A stretch of 64,000 bases of DNA, from contig NMRA01000295.1 of NCBI GenBank assembly GCA_002633005.1, positions 147,124 to 211,123 of the forward strand. The letters run 5' to 3'. Under the pieces are notes generated by a model. That model worked only from the letters and a program-made list of their open reading frames with translations. It made no database searches and was not told the DNA's origin. The position numbers and the translations under genes are program-made. Shown here in pieces: positions 13,223-27,589 of this stretch. Source of the stretch: Phoronis australis. Lineage: Eukaryota > Phoronida > Phoronidae. Position 1 is the first letter of the stretch; each line of letters opens with the position of its first letter.

Positions 13223-16200
13223 CTGAACAAGAAATATAATCATCATACATTGAAAAAAACACTGATGCCAGACCAATGCAGAGCATTGATATGCACTCCT
13301 TGTGATCATCACAAATAATTAAGGGTTGTTCATTTTCTCAAATATTCGACAGTAGTCAGATCCATTCAAAAGTCAACATCAGTTGTGCTCTTCTTATGAT
13401 AGACTTATAGGTCAAATTTCATGAAAATCTAGGAATTTGGTGGGTATTAATTCAAATGCAATTATGACAATTTGCCAGTAAGGGGTATCCAAGTAGTCAA
13501 ATCTATCCACATACTGACACTAGACATGCTTTCCTCAATAGGAACACAATGCTAAACTTGATGAAGACCCATCAAAGAGTGCTAGAGTAGATCTGTCTGA
13601 AAACTAATGTTGATCATACATTTTTCAATAGCACATCTGCCAACTTTTATGATGGTTCCTGAAGAAGGAGGCAGATGTCAACTGAGACACGAAAATAATG
13701 AAAGTGATCCTTGGAAGAGCAAAAAAGTCAAACTCATATCACTATAATATTAATTTGCCAAATTTCATAAAACTTCCGTCAAGAAATTGGAAGATAGAGA
13801 AGAGGAAAACGTAATGAATTAGCAATTGGATCCATTTCAAGTAGCTGCCCTGGTGAAACTCCTCACCAGTCATTACCTATGTGACTTTCATGAACCTAGC
13901 TGATATTTAACTTTGCACCATGTCTATGTATGCACGGCCAAAGAAAACTAAAGCTCACCTTCTTATATTTTTCCATGTATTTTCTTTTAATCTGCTGCCT
14001 TTGTTCATTATTCCTGCCAGATAGAATATCAATGAGGGCTTGTCCATCTATATGCCATTCTTTCAATGCTTGCTCGATATCCTGCAAGTCTTTATCAACA
14101 TTCATCTCTGACGCTGGCTTGACAGTTCCCATTGCTTTAACTCTAGGCTTGGAGACTGTTGTCTTCTTAGAAGAATCAGCTCCTTGTTTGTCCATTTGAC
14201 GAGACTGACCTCCATTAGCATCGTTAGTACTATGTCCCCAAGAATCATATTTTCCATTCTTTGCTCCATTTTTATCACTCACACCTGATTTGCCACTTGT
14301 GTTTCCACGTTTACCAGTGGCAACCACCTTTCCTTTTGATGGCACAACACCCTTGGTGTCTGTATGCTCAGATTTTTTTGTTTTGGTTTCAGCTTTTTTA
14401 CTAGTCTTTTTCTTAGGGCTGGTGGTGTGAACAGCAGACACTTTAGGCTTCTTCATAACTGGGTTCTGAAATGCATACAAAGCGACACTAAGTAATATAT
14501 TTCCTAATTATGTATCTGATCATCACGGATCAATAAACCCGCTGACTTTCATACTGATTCAAAAAAGTTTATGAGCATCATTATGATTTAAAAATATTGT
14601 ACATTTTGAAAAACTCTATTTTTAACGTAAAAATGTTTGAAGAGTATCATTCGAGCATGCTTGATATAACAGACTGTTTGGAAACATTAACAGATTGAAA
14701 ATTTTCCAATTATTTAAGACAACTATGTTTTGTACAATTACCACCACAAAGTAGCTTGTTTAACAAATCTTTTTGTCACCGTTTTTGTGTAAGCTTAAAT
14801 ATAATTCTCTGTACGGAAATGAGACAATTTTTAAGAATCGTCTTACCTTTTTATCTATTGGGGTGCCAGAGGCAAGAATGGACAGAGTATTGCCCAGCTC
14901 TCCTTTGAACTTGCTTTTAATATCTGTCGGCAGATCACGGCTGTATTTTTTCTTGTAGGATTTACGAACATCCTGTAAATCTACTTCAAACCTTGACAAC
15001 AGTAACTGGATAAACTTTGTTGGATTTTTGGGGTCCATCGTGTTATGTAGCTTCTCAGCATGAAACAGCAAAGGAGTTGAAAGGCATTTTTCTGTAATAC
15101 ACCATATTTCATAAACTTCAATTAATTGTTTACATGGACAGAAATCTCAAGTGAACTTTTTATAATCGATGTAGTAAATGGGTGTATTTTCAAGGGCACT
15201 TCTAAACTTTGAGCTGTATATAAAAAACAGCTTAAAATTTTCAATAATTGAGGAATTGTTGAACACTTAATGAAAACAAGCTTAAAGTAGATGTAAACCT
15301 GCTTTCTAAAAATCAACTTTGGATTCAGACCATTGCCATTATGAAACATGTCTCAAATTTTTCATTTTCCAAATTGAATCTGATTTCAAACACTTCGCAA
15401 GAACAGACAGTTTGTTATCACTTGAAATCAAGCTCCACAAGTTGGTTTGTCAATGCGTTTTTATTTCATGCTCCAAGAATGGTTGTTAACAAATATTAAA
15501 GTGAAGTGACAGGTCTTTGGAAATACACACATCCCTTGTCATCTGAGTAAATAAGGAAACGGACATCCATTGTCATCTGATAAGGAACTAACTTCGTGTT
15601 CTAAAAGTTTGCTTCGTGGATGGAACATATTTATAATAGCTTTAAATTTAGTGTTATAACCAGACATGAATACAACTTTCTTTTACAGATCTGTTGACCA
15701 TAAGTAGTTTCACTACATTTGCTACCAATCTATACTGTCATATCAACACAGTTGCATTGATATTGAGAGTCAAAAATAACCCTTTAGACATAAATATTGA
15801 AATGGCATTCCGATTTCCAGGTTCTTAAAACTGTATTCCATTTTCCGTCTCTGTGACACTAGGGTAGCCCCAATAATTTGCAAAGTTAACAATTTCTCCT
15901 AGAACAGTAATTTGAATGCATAATCCCAATTTTTTTCTATCTAAGACTAGTTTCTATGACATAGAGTAGGATTCCACCCACTCACTTCCATTATAGTGAT
16001 TATACAAGTATAGGACAAGAAGCTGACATCATTCCCAGATGAGAATTAGGTAGACCCTAGAATTCACTGAAGAAAACAAAAGTGAAGGACAAACTTGATT
16101 TTTTTTCATGACTATCAGTTAGAGAAGACGATTGGAACGCCACACAAACTTTAACCCATTGTGTTGTCTGCGGATCATGTCACAGGACAAATCAAGAGAT

Positions 16201-19200
16201 TAATTTTACAGAATGCGTTGCTATAGCCAATTGCCACTTTGGTCTAAAAAGTTTGGTTTTCAGTAACACAACTCTCAAACCATAGGAGTGTTTAACCTTG
16301 GATAAACGTGTGTGATCTTCATATATGGAACAAATGCAAAAAAGTATTCTTAGATCAAAGGATTTGACCAAGTTTATGGGCAGGGTGTAACGAATAGGGT
16401 GTGGAACATGATAGTGCATCAAATTTCTATTGACATGCCTTAGGACTAATTACCCATTCGTTTAACACCATTCGCAAACTCGGGTGAGCATTCGTTAAAG
16501 ACCACATTCCCAGCTCCAATTCCTCCATTGTACTGTTTGAATGACTCCAGAAACCCCTTCATGTGGTCCAAATTGTGTTCACCAAGCACTTTGAGAAAGA
16601 CCCCACTGTCACTTGTCCAGCGACCATCTCCAGATTCATACAAGGTGTGAGCCTCCTTCTGGACTACTGCTTCATCAACTTCAGATGAGTCTGAGTGGTG
16701 CTCCTTTAAATAACATTATTTTGTACACTATTATATTTAGTATATCATTTAAACAAATGGCGTTTCAACAAAGACATTATGCAAAATTAAAATTGTAAAA
16801 GCATCTTATATGAATAATTCATAAATGAATGCTACAAACAAAAAGCCCTTTGCACACACATTAATAATTATGCAATAGTCTCATGTTTTAGGATATCAGA
16901 AATGATGGAATTTCAGTAAAAAACAGTCTGCATATCAAAAACGTTCTAAATCAGTCTTATAATTCGGTATGTTTTATAAATGAATGGAGCAAACAGAACG
17001 CATTTTACACAACCATTAATATGAAATAGTCTCGTGTTTCAACCGAAGACATTCTGCACATGAAAAATATTGTAAATCAGTCTTATATGATTGAATGGTC
17101 CAAGCGGAAAACACTGCAATTTAATAACTATGAAACAGTCTCGTGTTTCAATTAATTAGTCGTATTTCAACAGAAGACATTCTGCACATGAAAACATACA
17201 GTAAGCCAGTGTTATAATATAGTATAAATGAATGGTATAGACAGAAGACATTCTGTGCATTTTCTCACCTTAGCAAGAGCTGTAAGGAGAAACAGGCTCT
17301 CTTCACCTTCAAACTGCAGTTTCAGATCATCTTCAATACTGTTAGTGTACTCTAAAATAAACATTCTCTAATTAGTTGTGTTGCCTCGTTTAAGCATGAA
17401 TCAAGTGACAGGACACTATTTGCAGTGTAGTAGGCATGTCCAAGTCCTGAGAGTGGCTACGTTGTACAAAAACACTTGAATACGGGAAAACTGAGATATA
17501 GACATGATGACTTGGCAGCAGATTCATTGTGTTCTCCCGTCTACCACTCTCTTTCTCACAGTAGTACTAATTCATCAATTTCTGATAGGTATTTAATGAA
17601 ATTAACTAGTAGACGTTAGTGCCTTAAAAAGGAAAAGGCAAAACAGGTCTGCAATATGTTCCATAGTTTCATACTCTTTGCCTTTACAAGTCAAGGTGAA
17701 ATCATACATTTCCAGGCAAAGACCAATTGCACTCTATTGCCTGTTTTCATTTTTAAAGGTCTTAACAATGTAACTGTTGTGAATGGCCACACGTTTTCAC
17801 AATAGTGTCTTTTGATAGCTAGCGATATGGCACAAAATTCTAAGTAACCACTGAGACCAGATACATCCATTACCTGTGGGGAAATGGGTGTTCTACTTAT
17901 ATCCTCCATAGTGTGTTACAGATAATCATGCTCATTCTAAAAATGTAACGTGATCAAAACATCATGTAAATAGGCTAGAGACTAGTGTAACTAGGCTAGT
18001 TAGTTTAAATAGGCCAGAGGCTAGTTTAAATACACCAGAGGTTACTGTAAATAGGCCAGATGCTAGTGTAAGTAGGCCAGAGGCTAGTGTAAATAGGCCA
18101 GAGAATAGTGTAACTAGGCTAGTTAGTTTAAATAGGCCAGAGGCTAGTGTAAATACACCAGAGATTACTGTAAATAGCCAGAGGCTAGCGTAAATAGGCC
18201 AGAGGCCAGGGTAAATAGGCCAGAGGCCAGGGTAAATAGGCCAGAAGTTGGTGTAAATAGGCCAGAGGCTGGTGTAACTAGGCCAGAGGCTAGTGTAAAT
18301 AGGTCAGAGGCTAGTGTAAATAGGCCAGAGGCTAGTGTAAATAGGCCAGAGGCTAATGTAAATAGGCCAGAGGCTAGTGTAAATAGGCCAGAGGCTAGTG
18401 TAAATAGGCCAGAGGCTAGTGTAAATAGGCCAGAGGCTGGTGTATAAAGGCCAGCAGCTAGTGTAACTAGAACAGAGGCTAGTGTAACTAGGCCAGCAGC
18501 TAGTGTAATTAGGCTAGATGCTAGTGTAACTAAGCTAGAGGCTAGTGTAAATAGGCCAGAGGCTAATGTAAATAGGTCAGAGGCTAGTATAAATAGGACA
18601 AAGGCTAGTGTAGCTAGGCTAGAGGCTAGTGTAGCTAGGCTAGAGGCTAGTGTAGCTAGGCTAGAGGCTAGTGTAAATAGAAATGGTGTTACTGCTTCAC
18701 TATGGTTTTAGAAAGTCATTATTAAGGCAAAAAATTTCATTAAGTTAAGACCCAATATATATGTTAACTTCATATTGATTTTGTTAATTTTGTCATCTTT
18801 TTCATAAAAAGTAGGCTGAAACAAATTGATGCCTTACCATTTTCAAGTTTTGCATCAAATATTTTGAAAATTTGTGTGAATTCACAATCTTAGGTCTTAA
18901 AAAATGAAAAGATTGTAGTTCTGGCAATCTTGTATTGGTCAAATTTTGGTGAAATGTGGTAAATAAGCACAGCTGCACCCATTGAACACCAAATCTCTTG
19001 AAGAACTCACTTTTCCTGTATGTATCCCTGATGTTTGACATTGATGCTTGACTTCTTGTACAAACAAACTCGACAATACCAATAATCTGAAACAATAAAT
19101 GTTATTTTCAGTGTCAGGTTGAAAAGCAAAATGTCACCACTTACTGAAATATCCTTAAAGTTACACAAGTATTATGTTACATAACTATCATGTACACATG

Positions 19201-22200
19201 CACATCTCTACACTCATGCGCTTACATCCGAAATATTAAAACTGAATTTCTAAATTTACATATCATGACAAATATTTCATATACAGCACATGCACTTCAG
19301 TTACACTTGAAAGCACAAGGTAATATTTCATGTCTACCTACACGTGCATGTCCTGAAATGCTTTTTTGAGCTTTGCATTTACTGTAGGTTTTACGATACA
19401 ATAAGTGTCTGTAATGACCAGCCTTGTGTGCCACTGAACCACAGTGTATCATTTTGCAATGCCATGCTGTCCATTAAATTTGTAATTAAAAACAAAATAC
19501 AAGGTTCACCAACTAAGGTCTATTTTGCACACTTTTTTCACCAGGTTGCAAAAAAATAAGAATTCAAAAGGAATGAACATTATGCTAAAAGTCTGATGTT
19601 AGTTAAAGTTATAGAATATAAATGTTGACTTGGTTAAAATTGTGTTTTTGTCAATAATTCGTGATTTCTGCATTAAGTTTTCACAAACACCTAATAAAGT
19701 GGACCACAACAATTATGAAAGGCCAATACTATAGTTTGAAAATATTAATCACTTACATCTTTTTGAACAATTGCAGTCTTCAACGTGATTGCATCTTCCG
19801 TTTTTCCATTTACAAAGAGAGCACCAATCAAACAATCATACTCGTTGCCTAAGGCAGTACGCAACTCCTCTTCTAAGTCAAGGTCATACAATAATCTGAA
19901 CTTGTCCTTGACCTGTTTTCGGTGGCTCTTTGACCTCTTTATTAATGTCCTATTGAGACTATCATTAGATGGAACTGAAAAACATAATAACATTTGTCAA
20001 TTAAATCTTCATACTTTTGGCTTGCTGTCCAAACAAAACAAAATCAAGATTAGACCACATAGTCTTGAAAATTCTTTAGATATAAATTTCTGCTTCCTCA
20101 AAAAACATTAAAGACATTTCCATGACAAAAATCGTCAGAAACTCACAAGCATGACCAGCCCCTTCAAAGTTCACCCATTAATTCAATTGTATGTCATCTT
20201 GCAATTCCAACTGAATCAAAGTGTCTTAAAACAATATTTTTCACATTTATTATCAGCTTACCTAAATTTTTCACTCCTTGAAACAGTAACTTGGCATCTT
20301 GATCCACCAAAATTTCTTTTTCAGACTAAAGAAAAAGTTATGGAAATATTACTTTAAAACAGAATATTTAAAAAAAATCCAGTGAAGATGTGTCCTAGCT
20401 CTGCAAGGAATGGCGTCAAGTGATGCTGGTGACAATCTGGGGACTACCAGAGTTAAGCATGAAATTTGAGATGGCTGAGGTTAAACTTAGCGGCAACCAA
20501 GGTGTTGACATTTGACAAAGTTGAATTTGCACTTACTGTCCCCTCCGGTAATTTTTACCTTCCTGCAAGCTTGCGGTACAAAGCTCATTTTGCAAAAAAG
20601 TTTACATAAGCCTGTCCATGATAACATACAGAAATTGCACAAGGGTTCAATTTTCACTAAATAATCTCACATTAGGGGAAATTTTTCTCGAAGACTTCCC
20701 ACAGTTTTGGGACAAAATATTCCAGAGAAATGTAGAAGGATCCAAGTATCAGTTATGATAACAAGACGGCCTGCCACCTGTTGGTGAAAACTCACGCTAG
20801 GCATATCTCCAGCAATACATCCATACACGACAATGGATTCAGTATCTAGAGTTACTATATGTACGGAATGTCGCAAAAACGCTCACAAAATTGCTGTGAA
20901 ATATGTACCAGGATATGGTGTTACTGAGATCTAATGATGTTTTATACATTCCAGAAATGCCAAAGTTGTTTTCCACTGAGTAAAAGTTCGAAAAATTGCG
21001 ATGAGTTTTGGAACGAAACACTTGTGCAGTTTCACGGTAGATATGGAGGATTTTCCACAAAGCTGATGTAGCAAGGTAGAGCGCAACCCAATCAAATTTT
21101 AATTCTAATTCAAAAAGAACAGTTTCCATGACTTCTGACTTCATTTAATTCAAGCATTAGACGCAGTCCTCATTTGACTGGGAAGTGCTAGTTTAGTGCA
21201 TAAGTCAGCTGTGGAGAGTCTGAACAAATTCTTTTTTGTTCATTTAGAATCAACTGTGACCTTTTCTAAATTTTGTGCCTTACAATTCAAATTTTGTGAT
21301 TCTTGAAACACAAAAACCATTATTAGTGCTCAATACAACCATTTTCTGATCTTCACATTTCAGTATATTTTGACACACCTTATACATATCCTTCTGCTAA
21401 AGAAAATGTTTATGAAATTAACTATTAGGTACACATTTTTAATTAGTAAGTTAAGACCTAAATTTCATTAATATGTATTGTCTGTCAATGTTAGATAGAA
21501 ACAATGTTAGTAAAATGTTAGTCACCTTAGGTTTAGTAGTTTTACTAATCTTTGGTAACCCAACTACCTTATCACTTGCGTCTATGTCAGTTGAAGTTGC
21601 AGATGAAGGCTGGAAATTCAAGAAAACATGGTATACACACTAACTGGTATGAATGGAATTGAGGGAAATTTACGCATTCAGCAAACACCCTTTCTTTCAA
21701 ACTTTTACAGTTAACAGCCTATAAAAGTTATTCGAATTTCAGTCATAGGGGAACTAATAAACGAGCATCTATTATGGTAAAGCACCTACCTCAGATGGTA
21801 AAACACCTACCTCAGATGGCGACGGTTCCTCGCTATTTGTACTCAGTCTGGATTTGCCAAACCTCTGGCTCTAAAAAGCATAACAACTCATCTACATATC
21901 TAGATTTACTGCCCAACGTAAAAGCAGATTTAACATTCAAGAGGCATTATGAATTTAGTTTTGCAAGGTGAAAGTAGCAAGTGTAAATTTCACTTGTCGT
22001 TATTACCCAAGCGTTAGGGCAAAAATGCATAACAGCAATTGGCTCTGTTCCACAGACCCTTGAGTTAATCTATTCCTCGTATCCATCCCTAGCACCAAAA
22101 CTAAATGTAATAAAATATGCTTGTTATATGGTTATGAGTCATTGAGAAATTCGTCTGTCTGTGCTCTGTTCTGTGTTTTGGGGAAAATCGAAGGGGCAGG

Positions 22201-25200
22201 ACTGCAACACAAAACAAAACCAGTTGCTTTGGAAACTTTGTTTTTATTCAGTTAAGGCCACAGAAGAGGCAATTGTCACTGCGTTAGCAAGTCACTGTGT
22301 CCCTAAAACTACCTTAGATGAAATTGTGTACCCTTTGAAACAAAAAGGAAATTCACTAAAGTGAGTCAGCAACTTCCTAAAACCACTTCGGCTGTAGTAA
22401 CATCATACCTTTCTTGGTCTATTTACAAAAAAGCTAAAGTTTGGAATAAATAAACCAAGAGATTTTAGACATGAGTGAGGTACAGGTTTCAAATGAGTCA
22501 GGCAGAGACCAGAACTAGTTGTGACTATTTTCTTTGGCCTAATTAATTGTTTTGGGCACTCTTATTGAGTGTCTTTCTGATAACTTACTATAAAATCATT
22601 CACATATCTAAAATGTCATGAAGGCAGTAACCACAGTGTAAAAGGGTAGACTATGTTGATTAATACCCAAAAATGGTAGTAAAATCGCCTCATTTTTTTA
22701 GCCATACAAAATTGAACTTCGTGCTCATTTAAACTACTACAAGCACACACGCACAGTACATAAACACTATCTACAGCTGCAGAATTTTAAGCCAATCGCA
22801 CACAAAATGTAAATGATACATACTTCAAGAAATTACTAAATCAGAAACTATAGTTAGTTTTTAGCAAGAATGTTCAACACCAGAAACTCAGTATTTTGAG
22901 GCTTTCAAAGTGTTGCACAGTACAATTCAAAACTTACGCTACATTTCTGGAGTCAAACCAGCATTGTCGTGTACACTATTTGTCTACAGTCATCATCCCA
23001 TACATAATTTTTAAGATTTTGTTTCATCTTTCAAGGCCCCCATGGTCTCCCCTAGATGCCAGCCAATGCCTTCCTGGATTCAACAGAACAATATAACCTG
23101 AAGTATACTTGAAAGTTTTTTAATACTATGTGCACACACGTGACGACAACGCAGTTTTCAAACAAATAGATATGCTTAAGCCATGATTCTTTTTACACTA
23201 CCAATCTTAATTTTTGTCAATAGATATACTAGGTGTACCAATACCTCTGGAAATGTCCTTGACCTTTGTGTGGAAGCCATAGCAGCATTGTAAGCTATTC
23301 CCCAGTCTTTTGTACTTTCACTCCACATGCCCTTGTAATATGCCTTCTTTTTATAGTCCTCTTCCTGTACACAAAGGGAAATGTGGGTATTAGGAACCAC
23401 ACACTAGTCAGAAAGACCATTGGTCTGAAGGTCATAGTCATTGGTCAGAAAGGTGTTACAAACAGGAAGGAGTGCAAAAAAGTTTCAGTCATACAGTAGT
23501 TTTAAGAATAAGTTGGCGAAATATCTTTTTATTGAAAATTTCAAAGCAAAATTTGCAGGCTAATTTTCTTACAATATACACATGTTTGGCCTGTTTCCCC
23601 AAGTTTGTCAAAAAGTCAATGACACCAGGCAAATTCCATTGAGCCTGTTCAACTTAATCCGAACTCCTGTACAACAAGGTATGGGGAACATTATGAGAAC
23701 ATTAATTCAACCTACACACAAAAGGTGAAGAAGAGTATATTTCTGGCCACTGTTAACCACCTGGTTGGTTTAAATTGTCACCTGTGTGTACCTGAGCTAA
23801 ACAACCACAAGGTACATTACATTAGTAGTAAAATTGTGATGAGCACCTACCCAAGCAGTCACACTGTATTTTGGGCGGACTTTCTGAAGATTCTTGGCAA
23901 TAACTGCATTTTGTTCGGCTATCTGCTCAAGTTCTTTTAACCGATGAGAGGAGTTTAGACTGGAATAAAGTCATTAATGACGTTTTACCAACACTAAGAT
24001 TTGTCAACACCAAAGTATGGTAGCATAATTTATACACCAGATAACAACAATAATGCCATCCTTTAGCATGTCCTGTTAGCTTGCTGGGACGAATAATGCG
24101 CAAAAAATCTATAAAACACCAATTGAAAATGAATTAAGGCTCTAATGAAGTTACCCAGTTGAAAGGTTTGATGCCATTTGACTTTGTAACATAAGGAATT
24201 TTCAGAGGTTTCTGAATTTAACGAGGTTTTCACTCTGAAAATTATATGCCTGAAAAATATAATGTAGAAAAGAATTTGTTGTTTTATATTAGTGATTCGC
24301 AATCCTTATAATTTTAAAAATGGCAACCATGACACTTTTTAGTGTACTTTACACAATCAGTGCTTCCTTTATTAGCTGCTTACATCTGTTACCTTTGGGT
24401 CCCATGTTACCTTTGGGTCCCATGTTACCTTTGGGTCCCATGTTACCTTTGGGTCCCATGTTACCTTTGGGTCCCATGTTACCTTTGGGTCCCATGTTAC
24501 CTTTGGGTCCCATGTTACCTTTGGGTCCTATGTTACCTTAGGGTTTCATGTTACCTCTGGTTCTCATGTTTTAAAATGGAATTATATCCTATTCTCACCT
24601 CCTTGATTCGTAACCGTTCCAATTGTCGACTTTTCCACGTCTTTTTAAGATAGATGACATCTTTTCTAAAAGCACAGTGTTACCATAGTCTATAAGTGCT
24701 TGCTTCTCCTCCTCTAACTGTAATGTACGGAGATTCACATATATAACAAAAGTTAAATTACTTGACTAAGAGTCACCAATTGCAAAGATAGAATAAAATA
24801 ATAAAATGTACAAAATTGCACAATAAGTCACAATATCGGAATAAAAACCTGCCATAATATTAAAAATGGCATAGCGAGAGTTCCATAAAATCCTTGATAA
24901 AAGCAATGTTTTCTACAGAAAGCCTGTTGTAAGGTAAACAATTATTAAAAAACATAATATGAAAAAGACATTTCATAGTGTGTAACTCACTCCACATGGG
25001 AGTGAGCGGAGACCATCCCAGGTAATCAGTGCTCACCTGCAGTTTCTTCAGTCTCAGCATGAGGTGTGGGAATTTTGGAGGAGATGCGGAGTCTATGGAA
25101 CTTTTCATAGAATTCATCTTGAATTGAAAACAAATTATGTTAAAGGTGGAATGGCTCACCTTGGTGATTAAACATGCATGCAAAGTAGTGCAACAGCTCA

Positions 25201-27553
25201 TTGTGGTCATAAACTATCTTAAGCCTCATCTTATCATCAGCTTAAATTGATGAATGGCAGTAATGATTTTATTTTGCTGTTGTTAATAGCAACAACGGTG
25301 GCAATTGAATATAACTAATCATCCTTTGTGTCATATAAGCCTACTTAAATTTAATAGGATTTCCAATAGCAAGCTGCACGCGCCGACACTGAGAATGCCA
25401 ATTTATATGTCCAAGGTCCCGGTTAGATAGGTAGTTGCCAGAGCAATCTGAACACACAAGCCATTTAACTTGGAGAGGCGGAGAAATTAACGTAACCGTG
25501 AAATGATCCACGACTATGTGTGAAAGAGGTGCGGGGTTATGATGTCAGGCTGTGGCTATTGGCATTATATGACTCATATAGAACAAATCTTTTTCTTTAT
25601 ATATTTCTACAACTTTTCAGACTAAATACGAGCAGAATCATTTAAATTACCATTTCAGCATTTTTCCAGACAGTTAGCCAAATTCGTTAAGTCAGCATAT
25701 GACTTTGGTAGGTCTACTGTTATAGGTCCTACTTGTGACTGATTTGTCAATTGTTATTTGCGTCATTCTTAAGTGACAAATAAGCCCGCTGAGTACAGAT
25801 TGTTATTACAATTCACATATTGTTGATACTAATGATCACTGAAGCACTACCACCACTTTAGTTCTTGTGCCGGGTGTTGTGTGAGAGAGTAACATAAAGT
25901 GACCTGGGCCAAACAGGCTATAAATACCTCGTCTGCCTCTCACTTTGATGGTCGACACTGATTAGATGGCTTTATTGACTTGCTAACAGTCAATTATAAG
26001 TCAAATAGCTGTGGACAGTACTCTCAGAGTCTACTCAGTCTTGAGTAGACTCTTAATCAATATAATACACTTTAAGAATACCCGAGTATTGATTGTATAT
26101 ACTTGGGTTCTAAAATGGAGAATTGTAGTATTTGGTGCTGCATCATCAATCCTCGAATGATATGATGGATATCGTCGTAACATGCTGTAATTGTTTACAT
26201 CATCAAATTAATTATCAGTGATGTCGTTCTTAGTTCCTATGCTAAGACTAGTTGTCATGGTAATGAATTAAAAAACGAGAAACGGTCATAAAATTAATGC
26301 TACATTTCGCCCTGTTTAGCTGACTAAAACAAAAATTGAAATAGGCCTTTTATTCCTATAAACTCGATGTGATTAAATTTCGTTATCTAGCCAGGATTGT
26401 CCTTTCGTTACCAGCTCATCGGGCAACGCCGACATGCGTTATTTTCCGTATTCGCAAGTCAAGGGTTGATCAACAGCAAAGAAATTCCGAAGCAATTTAT
26501 TGGGGCGCTAATGATTTCGATATTCTTGTTTATAACGGAAACAGAATCCTATCGTAGTAAAGACAAAGATATTACAGTTACACCTGAATATTATCGGACC
26601 AAATCATGAGAGACGTAATTAGATTTTCGTTTTATAGTCAAATCAACAGCGCGAAATGCAGCCTAAACAAACAACGCTTGGGAAGGAATAATTGAATAGC
26701 ACGAGTCGGCTCTTCCATGACTACTTCATGAAACGTCATTTGATTTGGCCCAGACTGTGAAGATTCACCGTTTATCTTTGAGCTACACCATATCACCTGA
26801 TTGTCAAAGAATAGATACCTTTGGTAAACAGACGGGGACTGTCGGGAAGATAGCATGATAAGAGAATTACTGTTTAATACTACCCCACAGTGTTGAAGTA
26901 TTTCTGTAGATATCGTAACACAGGATGGAATGAATGTGTCACTCTTTACAGAGATAAAATAAAAATGCTATTTTGAAATAGCTACGTTGTGCATGACTGT
27001 TTTTGTATATCTAAGCATGTTAAATAGCCGTTTTGTGATACTTCCAAAGCTATCGAATTCTCCATTACGTTAGGGATTGGTTTTAAAACATGCCTCGAAC
27101 ATTTCCCTGAAAATAGCAGAAAATGGTTTTTGTCTTCAAATCCCCATTCAAGGCACAAATAGGAAAAACAAAATGTCATCGATTTTGAGATAGTTAACTA
27201 ACTGAAGTTAGATCACTTCATTTCAATCACGTGGTACTCTCAGTCTCAATCGTTTTGGAAGTAGAACACTGCATTTGTTGGTACAATTTTGGACAAAAAT
27301 GATTACCCTATTGATCTTTTTACTTTTCTAACATTGGTGTAAATACCCAGAATTTCTGAAAAGATTGTCTGGTGTTAGCTATGCCATAAACGTTGAAAAA
27401 CTGTTACCATCTACTTTAATTGGTGGTACCTATGATGAGAACCTGATGTGATTTCACCAAGTGGTAATGAAAAATTTGAGACCTGTTTCATTGGAGTTTT
27501 CTTATTTCATGTTGAGACAGGTATAACAGGAAAAAATGGTCACAAAAATACCA

Positions 27554-27589
<36 letters not shown>

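Noticed and set aside
17968-18682. Regular array considered as a CRISPR
   Set aside because: Period is 21 bp with no unique spacers, in an animal intron; it is a minisatellite.
24320-24653. Open frames with PLGPM or YLWVPC repeats
   Set aside because: They are produced by the 18-bp minisatellite, whose length is a multiple of three; no splice or family support.
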